A program made the translations under genes and the position numbers. Under the pieces are notes generated by a model, which saw only the letters and a program-made list of their open reading frames with translations, had not been told where the DNA came from and made no database searches. A stretch of DNA of 64,000 nucleotides from SP197 sp965242595 (lineage in GTDB: Bacteria > Pseudomonadota > Alphaproteobacteria > SP197). Below, in pieces: positions 25,570 to 34,687 of the stretch (positions are counted from its first letter, which is position 1; each line of letters begins with the position of its first letter). Location of the stretch: contig OZ251464.1 in assembly GCA_965242595.1 (NCBI GenBank), forward strand, positions 1,550,001 to 1,614,000. The letters are read 5' to 3'.

Positions 25570-26417
25570 GGCCCCTCGCCGCCCGGGCGCCAGCCTGCGA
25601 CGAACAACCCCGTCTTATCGGCCAGGGCTATGGTTTCGGCCCGTTCCAGCACCAGGCACAGGCCGGCCTCTACGGCGATGCCGGCGAAGCCGGCGGCGGC
25701 CAGCGCGCGCAGGGTGGCGGGGCCGATGGCGGGAAGGTCGGCGCGTCGTTCCTGGCCCGGCTTGGCCAGCTTGACCAGCACCGGCCCCGGCCCCTGCCGT
25801 TTGAGGCCGGCGGTGCGGGCGATGAGGCCATCGGTGCCTTCGGCCGCCTCGACGGCCAGCACCACGCCGGCCTGCACCGCCACCGCCTGGCCGACATCGG
25901 CCCGCCCCAGCGCCGCCAGCACCTGGGCGCCGCGCGCGATATCGGCCCGCGCCCCGGCATCGGGGCCGTGGCGGCCCAGGCTGCCGCAGGGCGCGATCAG
26001 GCCGCCGGCGATATCCTGGACGCCCAGCACGCGAAAGCCCTCGCCTTCCAGAGCGGCGACCACGGCCCGCAGCAGGCCGTCGTCGCCACGCTTGAGCGCG
26101 CCTTTGGCCAGCAGAGCGGCGGCGCGGGCATCGGGCCGCAACTCTGCCAGCGAGGGGCGTTTGACGGCGCCGGCCAGCACCACCTCCTCGACCCCGGCCT
26201 GGCGCAGCAGGGCCAGCGCCCGCCCGAGGGCGCCCAGCCGCACCCAGGCATGGGGAAAGCCGGCGATCTGCTGGCCGTCGGCGTGGTTTTCCAGGGCCAG
26301 CACGAACGGCTGGCGGCCCTGGCTGGCGGCGTGGCGGGCGAGGCAGGCGGGAAGCGCGCCGCCGCCGGCGACGATTCCCAGCCTGGGCTCCGGCTCGGGC
26401 CCTGGCTCAGGCGGCAT
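25566..26417 (-). CDS. lpxI: UDP-2,3-diacylglucosamine pyrophosphatase LpxI
   Basis: Hydrolyses UDP-2,3-diacylglucosamine to lipid X; in alphaproteobacteria this unrelated enzyme replaces LpxH. 283 residues with the N-terminal LGIVAGGGALP motif, GAVKRPSLAELRPD, GVQDIAGGLIAP, the central GTDGLIARTAGL and the C-terminal RRADLPAIGPATL, which holds the conserved Asp. The position between lpxA and lpxB fits. Its ATG overlaps the lpxA end by 11 bp and its stop overlaps the lpxB GTG. Confidence 0.93.
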   Translation of the reverse strand: MPPEPGPEPEPRLGIVAGGGALPACLARHAASQGRQPFVLALENHADGQQIAGFPHAWVRLGALGRALALLRQAGVEEVVLAGAVKRPSLAELRPDARAAALLAKGALKRGDDGLLRAVVAALEGEGFRVLGVQDIAGGLIAPCGSLGRHGPDAGARADIARGAQVLAALGRADVGQAVAVQAGVVLAVEAAEGTDGLIARTAGLKRQGPGPVLVKLAKPGQERRADLPAIGPATLRALAAAGFAGIAVEAGLCLVLERAETIALADKTGLFVAGWRPGGEGP

Positions 26418-27207
26418 GGCCGTCCCGGGGCCGGCACAGGCCGCGCGCGCCCTCGTCGCGCATGAAGGCCAGAACGGCCGCCACCGGCGGGCAGGCGCCG
26501 AACACCTCGCCGACGTCGTTCATGCGCTCGCCCAGCGTGCCTTCGCTGGCGAACAGCAGCCGATAGGCGTTGCGCAGGGTGTGGATATCGTCGCGGGCGA
26601 AGCCGTGGCGTTTCAGCCCCACCAGATTGAGGCCCATGAGATGGGCGCGATCGCCGGCTACGGAGCCGAAGGGGATCACGTCCTGCTCGACCCCCGACAT
26701 GCCGCCCACCATGGCGTGGCGCCCGATGCGCACGAACTGATGGATGGCCGCCAGCCCACCGATGATGGCGTGATCTTCCACCGTGACATGGCCGGCCAGG
26801 GTGGCGTTGTTGGCCATGACGACGCGATCGCCGATGCGGCAATCGTGGGCGATGTGGGCGCCGACCATGAACAGGCAGCCGCTGCCCACGCGGGTGACGA
26901 GGCCGCCACCGCCGGTGCCCGGATTCATGGTGACATATTCGCGGATGGTGTTGTTGGCGCCGACGGTGAGCTTCGACGCCTCGCCGCGGTATTTCAGATC
27001 CTGCGGCGCCAGGCCCAGCGAGGCGAAGGGAAACACCCGGCAGCCTGCGCCCAGCGTGGTATCGCCCTCGATCACGACATGGGCCTTCAGGCTGACGCCG
27101 GCGGCGAGCCGGACGCCGGGGCCGACGACGCAATAGGGGCCGATGGTGACGTCCTCGGCGATGACGGCGGCGGGATCGACGATGGCGGTGGGGTGGATGG
27201 CGGCCAT
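26407..27207 (-). CDS. lpxA: UDP-N-acetylglucosamine acyltransferase
   Basis: First step of lipid A synthesis: transfer of a 3-hydroxyacyl chain from acyl carrier protein to UDP-GlcNAc. 266 residues forming a left-handed beta helix of hexapeptide repeats (IHPTAIVDPAAVIAED, VTIGPYCVVGPG and so on). The catalytic His lies in MVGAHIAHDCRIG. The C-terminal helical part (RNAYRLLFASEGTLGERM) is normal. It lies 7 bp after fabZ in the order lpxD-fabZ-lpxA-lpxI-lpxB. Confidence 0.96.
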   Translation of the reverse strand: MAAIHPTAIVDPAAVIAEDVTIGPYCVVGPGVRLAAGVSLKAHVVIEGDTTLGAGCRVFPFASLGLAPQDLKYRGEASKLTVGANNTIREYVTMNPGTGGGGLVTRVGSGCLFMVGAHIAHDCRIGDRVVMANNATLAGHVTVEDHAIIGGLAAIHQFVRIGRHAMVGGMSGVEQDVIPFGSVAGDRAHLMGLNLVGLKRHGFARDDIHTLRNAYRLLFASEGTLGERMNDVGEVFGACPPVAAVLAFMRDEGARGLCRPRDGHAA

Positions 27208-27214
27208 GGACCGT

Positions 27215-27697
27215 TCAGCTGTCCAGGATCATGGCCGAATAATTGGCATCGGCCACCGCCCGGCCATCCACCTTGGCGACCGAACGGAACTTCCAGACCC
27301 GTCCGCGCCGGTGTTCCTTGCGCACATGCACCATCATCACGTCGCCCGGCGTGACCGGTTTGCGGAAGCGGGCCCGGTCCACCCCCATGAAATAGACCAG
27401 CTTGCCTTCGAATTCCGGCCCCAGGGTTTCCACCACCAGCACGGCGGCCGATTGCGCCATGGCCTCGATCACCAGCACCCCCGGCATCACGGGATGGCGC
27501 GGGAAATGGCCCTGGAACTGGGGCTCGTTGATGGAGACGTTCTTGACGCCCGTGGCGCTGCAATCGGGGATGAGGTCGATCACCCGGTCGATCATCAGGA
27601 AGGGGAAGCGGTGCGGGATCATCGCCATGACCCGCTCGATCGCCACCGCATCGACCACGCGCCCTGCCCCCGCCGCCGTGGTGGTTTCGCCGCTCAT
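27215..27697 (-). CDS. fabZ: 3-hydroxyacyl-ACP dehydratase FabZ
   Basis: Dehydrates 3-hydroxyacyl-ACP in fatty acid elongation and so competes with LpxA and LpxD for the same substrate. 160 residues, hot-dog fold; catalytic His in IPHRFPFLMIDRV and Glu in HPVMPGVLVIEAMAQ, with NEPQFQGHFP between. The ATG at 27697 is 2 bp after the lpxD stop, with AGGGGAG inside the lpxD end. The N-terminal 15 or so residues (MSGETTTAAGAG) are a non-conserved extension. Confidence 0.96.
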   Translation of the reverse strand: MSGETTTAAGAGRVVDAVAIERVMAMIPHRFPFLMIDRVIDLIPDCSATGVKNVSINEPQFQGHFPRHPVMPGVLVIEAMAQSAAVLVVETLGPEFEGKLVYFMGVDRARFRKPVTPGDVMMVHVRKEHRRGRVWKFRSVAKVDGRAVADANYSAMILDS

Positions 27698-27699
27698 GC

Positions 27700-28734
27700 T
27701 CACGCTCCCCTGGCCTTCTCGCTCAGGCGCCGGACGACGGCCTGACGACGCCAGAAATCCCGCGCCGGCAGCGCCGGCTGGCCCAGATAGGTGGCGCCGT
27801 CTTCCATGTCGCTGGCGGCGCCGCTGAACGCCCCCAGCCTGGCGCCGCTGCCGAGGCTGACATGATTGGCGACGCCGGACTTGCCCCCCAGCATGGCGTA
27901 ATCGCCGATGCGGGCGCTGCCGGCCAAGCCGACCTGGCCCGCGAGCACGCAACCGCGCCCGATCGTGACGTTGTGGGCGATCTGCACCTGGTTGTCGATC
28001 ATGGTGCCGGCGCCGATCTCGGTATCGCCCGCCGTTCCGCGGTCGATGGTGGTGTTGGCGCCGATTTCGACATCGTCGCCGACGATCACGCGCCCGGTAT
28101 GGGGGATGCGGACGGCACCGCCGGGGCCCAGCGCGAAACCGAAGCCCTGGCTGCCCACCACCGCGCCGGCATCGATCGCCACCCGGTGGCCCAGCAGGCA
28201 GCACATCAGGACGGCGCCGGCGCCGATGCGGACGTCGTCGCCCATGGTGACGCCCTGGTGCAGCACCGCGCCGGGGCCGATATGGCAGCGGGCGCCGATC
28301 TCCACCCCCGCCTCCAGCACCGCGCCGGCATCGACGCAGCACCCCTGCCCCAGCACCGCGCCGGGATCGACGCTGGCCGCCGCCGAGATGCCGGGGCGCG
28401 GGCTGGCCGGCGGGTGGAACATGCGCGCCGCCAGCGCGAAGGCGAGATAGGGCTGCTGACAGACGATGGCGACCATGCCGGGCGGGGCGGCCGCTGCGTG
28501 CTTTTCGGCCACGAAACAGGCGCCGGCGCGGCTGTTGCCATAGGCCTGGAGATAGCGGCGATTGTCCAGAAAGCTGACATGGCCGGGGCCGGCACGCTCC
28601 AGCGGTGCCACATCGCTGAACAGGCGGCTGCTGTCGTGGCCGGGCGCGAAGCTGCCGCCGGTGCGCCGGGCGATGGCGGCAAGCGCGAACGGGCCGGCGG
28701 TGGCGAAGAAGCGCGGGTCGGCCACGGCCGTCAC
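27700..28734 (-). CDS. lpxD: UDP-3-O-(3-hydroxyacyl)glucosamine N-acyltransferase
   Basis: Third step of lipid A synthesis: N-acylation of UDP-3-O-acylglucosamine. 344 residues: a uridine-binding N-terminal domain (about 1-100, SFLDNRRYLQAY) and a left-handed beta helix with VGSQGFGFALGP, HTGRVIVGDDVEIGAN, NQVQIAHNVTIGRG (catalytic His) and GGKSGVANHV. It starts with GTG at 28734, overlapping the skp stop as GTGA. Confidence 0.95.
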   Translation of the reverse strand: MTAVADPRFFATAGPFALAAIARRTGGSFAPGHDSSRLFSDVAPLERAGPGHVSFLDNRRYLQAYGNSRAGACFVAEKHAAAAPPGMVAIVCQQPYLAFALAARMFHPPASPRPGISAAASVDPGAVLGQGCCVDAGAVLEAGVEIGARCHIGPGAVLHQGVTMGDDVRIGAGAVLMCCLLGHRVAIDAGAVVGSQGFGFALGPGGAVRIPHTGRVIVGDDVEIGANTTIDRGTAGDTEIGAGTMIDNQVQIAHNVTIGRGCVLAGQVGLAGSARIGDYAMLGGKSGVANHVSLGSGARLGAFSGAASDMEDGATYLGQPALPARDFWRRQAVVRRLSEKARGA

Positions 28735-29276
28735 CCGCCGGAAGGCAGGGCCAGCGGCACGGAGGGCAGCGTGCGGTCGAGCTCGGCCAGCACATCGCCG
28801 GTGAGATCGAGTCTGCGGCTGGCCACCAGATAGGCGGAGCGCGCCAGCACGATGTCGATGCCCCGCTCTTCCACCAGGGCCTGGAGGATGGCCAGCAGGT
28901 TTTCGCGAATGCGCGTGACGGCCGCGCCATAGGCCTGCTCCATGGCCTGTTTGTGATCGCGGACGTCGCGCTGCAAGGCCACCACATCCTGTTCGAACAG
29001 GCCTCTTTCTTCGGCCAGTGCCTCGGGCGCCAGGATGGCGGCGCGGGCCACCAGCTCGCGCTCCCTCTCGCGCAGGGCGGCCTCGCGCAGCGCCACCTCT
29101 TCCGAGAAGCTGGAGCGCAGCTGTTGCAACTGCTGTTCGATCGAGCGCCCGGCCAGCGAATCCAGCAACAGGCGCTGCACATCGACGATGGCGATGGTGA
29201 CCGTCTGCTGGGCGGTGGCGGGGGCGGCCGCCAGGCAGCAGGCCAGGATCAGGGCGGCGCGCGCCAGGGCGGCCAT
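28731..29276 (-). CDS. skp: OmpH/Skp-family periplasmic chaperone
   Basis: Periplasmic holdase that delivers unfolded outer-membrane proteins to the BAM complex. 181 residues: a signal peptide (about 1-22, ALARAALILACCLAAAPATA ending near AQQ), then the conserved IAIVDVQRLLLDSLAGR and long charged helices (about 60-130) forming the tentacle coiled coil. The start at 29276 shares a base with the bamA stop (TGATG). Sequence identity in this family is low, so the call also relies on its place between bamA and lpxD. Confidence 0.85.
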   Translation of the reverse strand: MAALARAALILACCLAAAPATAQQTVTIAIVDVQRLLLDSLAGRSIEQQLQQLRSSFSEEVALREAALRERERELVARAAILAPEALAEERGLFEQDVVALQRDVRDHKQAMEQAYGAAVTRIRENLLAILQALVEERGIDIVLARSAYLVASRRLDLTGDVLAELDRTLPSVPLALPSGG

Positions 29277-31549
29277 CAGAACGCGGTGCCGAAGCTGAAG
29301 CGGAAGACCTCCGTTCTGTCGAAGTCTTCCTTCACCACCGCCCGGGCGAAATCGAGCCGCAGCGGGCCGATGGGCGAGTTGTAGGAAAGGCCGATGCCGA
29401 CCGATCCGCGTGGCGAGCTTTCGTCCCTGAGGCCGGGGCCGCTGCGGTCGAGGCCGAACAGGCTGCCCCAATCGCTGAACACCCGGCCCAGCAGGCCCAG
29501 CTCGCGCGGCAGGCCCAGCGGCACCGTCAGGCTGGCGGTGGCGGACCAGAACGCCTTGCCGCCCAGGGAGTCGCCGGTGTCGAGGTCGCGCGGGCCGACG
29601 CCGGCGGGTTCGAAGCCGCGCAGGCTTCTGCCCCCCAGGAAGAAGCGATCGGCGATGGAGACATCCTTGCCGCCGATGCCCTCGATCAGCCCGGCCTCGG
29701 CGCTGAGGCTGCCGACCCAGTCGATGGCGAAGGGATAGTAGAAGGAGGCGCCCGCCTTGTTGCGCACATAGCGCTGAGAGCCGCCCAGGCCGGCCACATC
29801 GATGCTGTGACGCAGCAGGTAGCCTTCGCTGGGGTTGAAGACATCGTTGCGCCGGTCGTAATCCAGCCGTTCGCCGATGGCCGAGGTGACGGAGGTGCCC
29901 GACTGTTCCCGGATATAGCGCGAGGCGCCCGCCCGGATGTCTTCGATGGCGACCGATTGCAGGGTGTAGGAGAACGTCTGGCGCAGATGTTCCGTCACCG
30001 GGTAGGACAGGCTGACGGCACCGCCCACATCTTCCTGTATGAACGACGATTCGTCCTGCAGGTCCAGGCGGCGGCGGAACAGGTCGATGCCGGCCTCGAG
30101 CTCGCGGTCCAGGAAATACGGCTCTATGAAGCTGAGATCGATGGTCTGGCGCCGCCCCGACAAGGCGAGATCGAGCGACAGGCGCTGCCCCCGGCCCAGC
30201 AGGTTGCGCTCGCGCACGCCGATGTTGAACAGCGCGTTGTCGAAGGTGGAAAAGCCGGCGCCGATGGAAAGCTCGCCCGTGGGCCTTTCCTCCACGTTCA
30301 CCGTCACGATCGCCCTGTCGGGCGCCGTGCCGGGGGTGACCTGGAGCTCTACGGAGCTGAAGAAATCGAGGCTGCGGATGCGCTGTTCCGTCCGCTGCAA
30401 CAGGGCGAGATTGAAGGCATCGCCTTCCGCCAGCCGGAATTCGCGGCGGATGACCTCGTCTGCCGTGTCCAGATTGCCTATGATCTCGATGCGCTCGACA
30501 TAGAGCGGCTCGCCCCTGGCGATGCGGTATTCGACGGCGATGGCGGCGTTGGCCCGGTCGCGCTCGAGCACCGGTTGCACATCCACGAAGGCGAAACCGC
30601 GCCGCCCCAGCTCCAGGGCGATCTCCTGGGCCACGCCATCCACCTCGTCGGCGTCGAACAGGTCGCCCGGTGCGAGGGTGACGAGGTCGTCCACATCGCC
30701 CGCCACGATGCCCGGAAAGTCGCTGACGACGGAAACTGCGGCGATGCTGTAGCGCGGCCCCTCTTCCAGCGTGAAGGTGATGAAGAATTCGCGCCGGTCG
30801 GGGGTAAGTTCGGCCAGGGCGGAGAGCACCCGGAAATCGGCGAAGCCTTCCGAAAGGTAATGGCGCCGCAGCAGCTCCCGGTCGAAGGCCAGGCGGTCGG
30901 GGTCGTAGTTGTCGTTGGCCGTGAAGAAGCGATACCAGGCCGTCTCCTCGGTGGCGACGGTCTCGCGCAAGCTGCTGTCGGAGAAGGCCCGGTTGCCGAT
31001 GAAGGCGATCTCGCGCACGACGGTGGCCGCGCCCTCGTCGATCTCGAAGACGATATCGACGCGGTTCTGCTCGCGCAGGATCGCCTTCGGCTCGACCACG
31101 GCGTCGAAGCGCCCGTCGCGGCGGTAGAGTTCCAGGATGCGGGCGACATCGCCTTGCACCTTGGTGCGGGTATAGACGGTGCGCGGCCGCAGCTGCACCT
31201 CGGCTTCGAGATCTTCGGTCTCCAGCGAGGTGTTTCCTTCGAAGGCTATGCGGTTGACGATCGGGTTCTCGACCACCTCCACCACCAGGGCGCTGCCGTC
31301 CAGGCGGATGGCGACATCGGCGAACAGGCCGGTGGCGAACAGGCTTTTGAGGGAGGCATCGACCTCGCGCAGGTCGTAGCTGTCGCCGGCGGCGACGCTC
31401 ATATAGCTGGCGACGGTCTCGGGTTCGATGCGCTGATTGCCCACCACCACCAGCCGCTCGATCACCGTCTGGCCATGGGCGGTGGCGGCCAGCAGCGCCA
31501 GGACGGCGAGCGGCAGCGCGAACAGGAGATGGCGTATCGCGACCGGCAT
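29276..31549 (-). CDS. bamA: Outer membrane protein assembly factor BamA
   Basis: Central beta-barrel insertase of the BAM complex. 757 residues: a signal peptide (about 1-26, LLFALPLAVLALLAATAHG), POTRA domains from IERLVVVGNQRIEPETV through about residue 410 (for example NRIAFEGNTSLETEDL, VREIAFIGNRAFSD, VERIEIIGNLDTADEVI), then the 16-strand barrel with the conserved RGF motif (FFLGGRSLRGFEPAGVGP) and an aromatic C-terminus (FRFSFGTAF). The ATG at 31549 lies 14 bp after rseP and follows AGGG. Confidence 0.96.
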   Translation of the reverse strand: MPVAIRHLLFALPLAVLALLAATAHGQTVIERLVVVGNQRIEPETVASYMSVAAGDSYDLREVDASLKSLFATGLFADVAIRLDGSALVVEVVENPIVNRIAFEGNTSLETEDLEAEVQLRPRTVYTRTKVQGDVARILELYRRDGRFDAVVEPKAILREQNRVDIVFEIDEGAATVVREIAFIGNRAFSDSSLRETVATEETAWYRFFTANDNYDPDRLAFDRELLRRHYLSEGFADFRVLSALAELTPDRREFFITFTLEEGPRYSIAAVSVVSDFPGIVAGDVDDLVTLAPGDLFDADEVDGVAQEIALELGRRGFAFVDVQPVLERDRANAAIAVEYRIARGEPLYVERIEIIGNLDTADEVIRREFRLAEGDAFNLALLQRTEQRIRSLDFFSSVELQVTPGTAPDRAIVTVNVEERPTGELSIGAGFSTFDNALFNIGVRERNLLGRGQRLSLDLALSGRRQTIDLSFIEPYFLDRELEAGIDLFRRRLDLQDESSFIQEDVGGAVSLSYPVTEHLRQTFSYTLQSVAIEDIRAGASRYIREQSGTSVTSAIGERLDYDRRNDVFNPSEGYLLRHSIDVAGLGGSQRYVRNKAGASFYYPFAIDWVGSLSAEAGLIEGIGGKDVSIADRFFLGGRSLRGFEPAGVGPRDLDTGDSLGGKAFWSATASLTVPLGLPRELGLLGRVFSDWGSLFGLDRSGPGLRDESSPRGSVGIGLSYNSPIGPLRLDFARAVVKEDFDRTEVFRFSFGTAF

Positions 31550-31563
31550 GGGGCTACCCTGCT

Positions 31564-32685
31564 TCACGAGACCAGACCGCTCAGGAAATCGACCACGCCG
31601 ATACGCGCCAGGTCGTTGAAGGTGACGAACAGGAACAGCGCCACCACCAGCCCCAGCCCGACGACGAAGCCGTAATGCTGCGCGCGCTCGCCCAGCGGGC
31701 GGCCGCGCACCGCCTCGATGACATAGAACACGAGATGGCCGCCGTCGAGCATCGGCACCGGAAACAGGTTGATCATCCCCAGATTGACCGAAAGGATGGC
31801 CGTGAACAGCACCAGCTGTGGCAGGCCGCGCTCGGCCACGCTGCCCGAGATCTGGGCGATGCCCAGCGGGCCGGCCAACTCGCGGCTGCTCTGGGTGCCG
31901 GAGACGATCTTGCCCACGAAATCCAGGATGCGGACGCACCACAGATAGGTTTCCTCGACACCCCTCCAGATCGCCTCGCCCGGGGGCACCCGCTCGAACG
32001 CCACCTTGTCGGTGCGGATGCCCAGCCGCCCGACCTCGCGCCGGTTGCCGAAGCCGTCATCTTCCAGCACCGCATCCGGGGCCACCGTGAGCGCGAGGCG
32101 GCGCCCGCCGCGCTCCACCTCCAGCAGCAGCGGCACGCCGGGGCTGGTGAGGACGACGAATTGCAGCTCGTCGAAGCGCGAGACGGCCATGCCATCGACG
32201 GCCACGATCAGGTCGCCAGGCAGAAGGCCGCCCTTTTCAGCGGCGCTGCCCGCGATTACGGTGGTGGCTTCGGGCAGGGTGCGGCTTTGGCCTACGAAGG
32301 CGAAAACTCCGGCGAAGAGGACGATCGCCAGCACGAAATTGGCCAGCGGGCCGGCCAGCACGATGGCGAAACGCTGCCCCACGCTCTTCTCCGGGAAGGC
32401 GCCTGCCCTCTCCCGCTCGCTCCAGCCGGCCTGGGCGCGGTCGTCGGGGCCGGTGTCGTTCTGCCCGAACATTTTCACATAGCCGCCCAGCGGCAGCACG
32501 GCGAACTTCCAGCGCGTGCCGGCCCGGTCGGTCCAGCCGAACAGCTCCCGCCCGAAGCCGACCGAAAACACCTCGACATGGACGCCGTTGCGCCGCGCGA
32601 CCCAGTAATGGCCGAGCTCGTGGAAGAAGACGATCACCGTGATCACCACGAGGAAAGGCCAGACGGCGTTGAAGAGATCGATCAC
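31564..32685 (-). CDS. rseP: RseP/MmpA-type intramembrane site-2 zinc metalloprotease
   Basis: Inner-membrane protease for regulated intramembrane proteolysis, for example cleavage of anti-sigma factors after a first periplasmic cut. 373 residues: zinc motif HELGH (H22, E23, H26) in the first membrane helix, the family's GFGRELFGWTDRAGTRW, one periplasmic PDZ domain (about 130-210, GLLPGDLIVAVDG), and the C-terminal active-site motif NLFPVPMLDGGHLVFY. It starts with GTG at 32685, 3 bp after dxr. Its substrate in this organism is unknown. Confidence 0.93.
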   Translation of the reverse strand: MIDLFNAVWPFLVVITVIVFFHELGHYWVARRNGVHVEVFSVGFGRELFGWTDRAGTRWKFAVLPLGGYVKMFGQNDTGPDDRAQAGWSERERAGAFPEKSVGQRFAIVLAGPLANFVLAIVLFAGVFAFVGQSRTLPEATTVIAGSAAEKGGLLPGDLIVAVDGMAVSRFDELQFVVLTSPGVPLLLEVERGGRRLALTVAPDAVLEDDGFGNRREVGRLGIRTDKVAFERVPPGEAIWRGVEETYLWCVRILDFVGKIVSGTQSSRELAGPLGIAQISGSVAERGLPQLVLFTAILSVNLGMINLFPVPMLDGGHLVFYVIEAVRGRPLGERAQHYGFVVGLGLVVALFLFVTFNDLARIGVVDFLSGLVS

Positions 32686-32688
32686 GAC

Positions 32689-33873
32689 TCACACCCGCTG
32701 CATATGCGTCCGCCGCCTGCTGCCGGCCAGACATTCCCGCGCCTTCGACCGCGCCTCCCGGTCGATCAGGCCCACATCGTCCAGGTTGCGGACCGGTGCC
32801 ATGGCGCCATAGCCGGCCAGCGTCTCCTCGACGACGGCGACAATATCGAGGAAGCCGATGGCTCCGTCCAGGAAAGCGGCGACGGCAATCTCGTTGGCAG
32901 CGTTGAGCACGACCGGCATGGCGCCGCCCGCCTGGGCCGCGCTGCGGGCGATCCTCAAGGCGGGAAATCTTTCATTGTCAGGAGGATAGAACGACAAGCT
33001 GCCAATCTCGATGAGGTTCAGGCGGCGCCCGGGGCCGGCCATGCGCCTGGGCCAGGCCAGGGCGTGGGCGATGGGTGTGCGCATATCGGGAGACGCCAGT
33101 TGGGCCAGCACCGAGCCGTCGCTATAGGCCACCAGGCCGTGGACGATCGATTCGGGGTGAACGACGATTTCGACCCGCTCCTCGCCGACGGCGAACAGGT
33201 GGCAGGCTTCGATCAGCTCCAGGCCCTTGTTCATCATGGTCGCCGAATCGACCGAGATCTTGGCGCCCATGTCCCAATTGGGATGGGCCACGGCCTGTCG
33301 CGGCGTGGCCCGCGCCATGGCCGCGCGCGAAGCCGTGCGGAACGGCCCCCCCGACGCCGTCAGGATCAGCTTTTCAACCGCCCCCATATGCTCCGCTTCC
33401 AGGGCCTGGAAGATGGCGTTGTGCTCGGAATCGACCGGCAGCAGGACGCTGCCGCTCTGCTGCGCCTGCTCCATCAGGATGGCGCCGGCGCAGACCAGCG
33501 CCTCCTTGTTGGCCAGGGCGACGATGGCGCCGCGCCGCACCGCCGCCAGAGTCGGCGCCAAGCCGGCCGCGCCCACGATCGCCGCCATCACCCAGTCGGC
33601 GGGGCGCAGAGCCGCCTCCTGCAGCGCCTGTGCGCCGGCACCGCAGGCGATGCCGCTGCCCGCCAGGGCCTGTTTCAGATCACCATAACGGGCAGGGTCG
33701 GCGATGGCGGCATAGCGGGCGCCCAGCTCGCGCGCCAGACGGGCGAGCTCTGCCGCCTTGCGATGCGCGGTAACGGCCTCCACCCGGCAGCCGGCACGGC
33801 GCACCAGATCGACGGTGCTGGCGCCGACCGAGCCGGTCGCGCCCAGGATCGTCACGCGCCTCGCCTCAGCCAC
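32689..33873 (-). CDS. dxr: 1-deoxy-D-xylulose-5-phosphate reductoisomerase
   Basis: Second step of the MEP isoprenoid pathway, making 2-C-methylerythritol 4-phosphate. 394 residues: NADPH-binding VTILGATGSVGASTVDLV, IVALANKEALVCAG, VDSEHNAIFQ with metal ligands, LTASGGPFR, HPNWDMGAKISVDSATMMNK and HPESIVHGLV. It starts with GTG at 33873; the 8-base GTGGCTGA overlap contains the cdsA stop. Its product pathway feeds UppS, encoded two genes upstream. Confidence 0.96.
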   Translation of the reverse strand: MAEARRVTILGATGSVGASTVDLVRRAGCRVEAVTAHRKAAELARLARELGARYAAIADPARYGDLKQALAGSGIACGAGAQALQEAALRPADWVMAAIVGAAGLAPTLAAVRRGAIVALANKEALVCAGAILMEQAQQSGSVLLPVDSEHNAIFQALEAEHMGAVEKLILTASGGPFRTASRAAMARATPRQAVAHPNWDMGAKISVDSATMMNKGLELIEACHLFAVGEERVEIVVHPESIVHGLVAYSDGSVLAQLASPDMRTPIAHALAWPRRMAGPGRRLNLIEIGSLSFYPPDNERFPALRIARSAAQAGGAMPVVLNAANEIAVAAFLDGAIGFLDIVAVVEETLAGYGAMAPVRNLDDVGLIDREARSKARECLAGSRRRTHMQRV

Positions 33874-34687
33874 CGCCCGCCCCCGCCATGGCGGCCAGCA
33901 GGGAAACGGCGATGGCGAAGACCGGCGCGGCGGCGATCAGGGAATCGAGCCTGTCCATGGCGCCGCCATGGCCGGGGATCAGAACGCCGCTTTCCTTCCT
34001 GCCGAAGCGCCGCTTGACGGTGGATTGCAGCAGGTCGCCCAGCTGCGCCGCCAGGGAGACGAGCGCCGCCATGGCCAGCGTCGAAGAGGTATCGGCGGGG
34101 ATCAGCCCGGCGCAGATCCCGCCGATGGCGATCCCGGCGACAAGACCGCCCGCGCCACCCGACCAGGTCTTCGAGGGGCTGATCGCGGGCGCCAGCCGGG
34201 CACCGCCCAACAGGCGGCCGGCGGCATAGGCGCCGCTGTCGGTGGCCCACACCACGAAAAACAGCCACAGCAGGGCAAACTCGCTGGCCGGCGCGCTCCT
34301 CATCCACAGCAGGGCGACGAGCGGGATGGCGGCATAGAGGACGCCCGCCGCCGCCCATGGCGCCAGCTCGCCACGCCGCCCCGGCAGCGCGAAGACGGCG
34401 CTGCCCGCCGCCCCGGCCAGGGCGACATAGGCTGCCATGATCAGGCTGCCCTGCCAGGCGATGGCAAGCCAGGCGCCGATGACGGCCGCCGCTGCCGCCC
34501 AGCGCCCGGCACAGCGGACCATCGCGAACCACTCGTGCAGCACGGCCAGCGAAAGCAGCAGCACCCAGGCGGCGAAATACCAGCCGCCCGGCACCACGGT
34601 GGCGACGGTGAAGGCCACCAGCACCAGACCCGAGAGCACCCTCAGGCCCAGCGCCCGGCCGGCGCCTTCAAGCCACCGCAACGGCAC
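33866..34687 (-). CDS. cdsA: Phosphatidate cytidylyltransferase (CDP-diacylglycerol synthase)
   Basis: Makes CDP-diacylglycerol from phosphatidate and CTP for all phospholipids. About 273 residues with many membrane helices and the family signature near the C-terminus (LGDLLQSTVKRRFGRKESG, then PGHGGAMDRLDSL). The start is uncertain: GTG at 34687 overlaps the uppS end by 20 bp and gives normal length. The only in-frame alternative further upstream lies deep inside uppS. Confidence 0.92.
   Translation of the reverse strand: MPLRWLEGAGRALGLRVLSGLVLVAFTVATVVPGGWYFAAWVLLLSLAVLHEWFAMVRCAGRWAAAAAVIGAWLAIAWQGSLIMAAYVALAGAAGSAVFALPGRRGELAPWAAAGVLYAAIPLVALLWMRSAPASEFALLWLFFVVWATDSGAYAAGRLLGGARLAPAISPSKTWSGGAGGLVAGIAIGGICAGLIPADTSSTLAMAALVSLAAQLGDLLQSTVKRRFGRKESGVLIPGHGGAMDRLDSLIAAAPVFAIAVSLLAAMAGAGGG

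Noticed and set aside
24271..27354. Plus-strand open frame of about 1000 codons opposite the lpx genes
   Set aside because: Antisense shadow created by high GC at third codon positions; the minus-strand lpxB, lpxI and lpxA are complete and conserved.
29807..31675. Plus-strand open frame of about 620 codons opposite bamA
   Set aside because: A shadow; bamA has clear POTRA and barrel motifs in the opposite strand.
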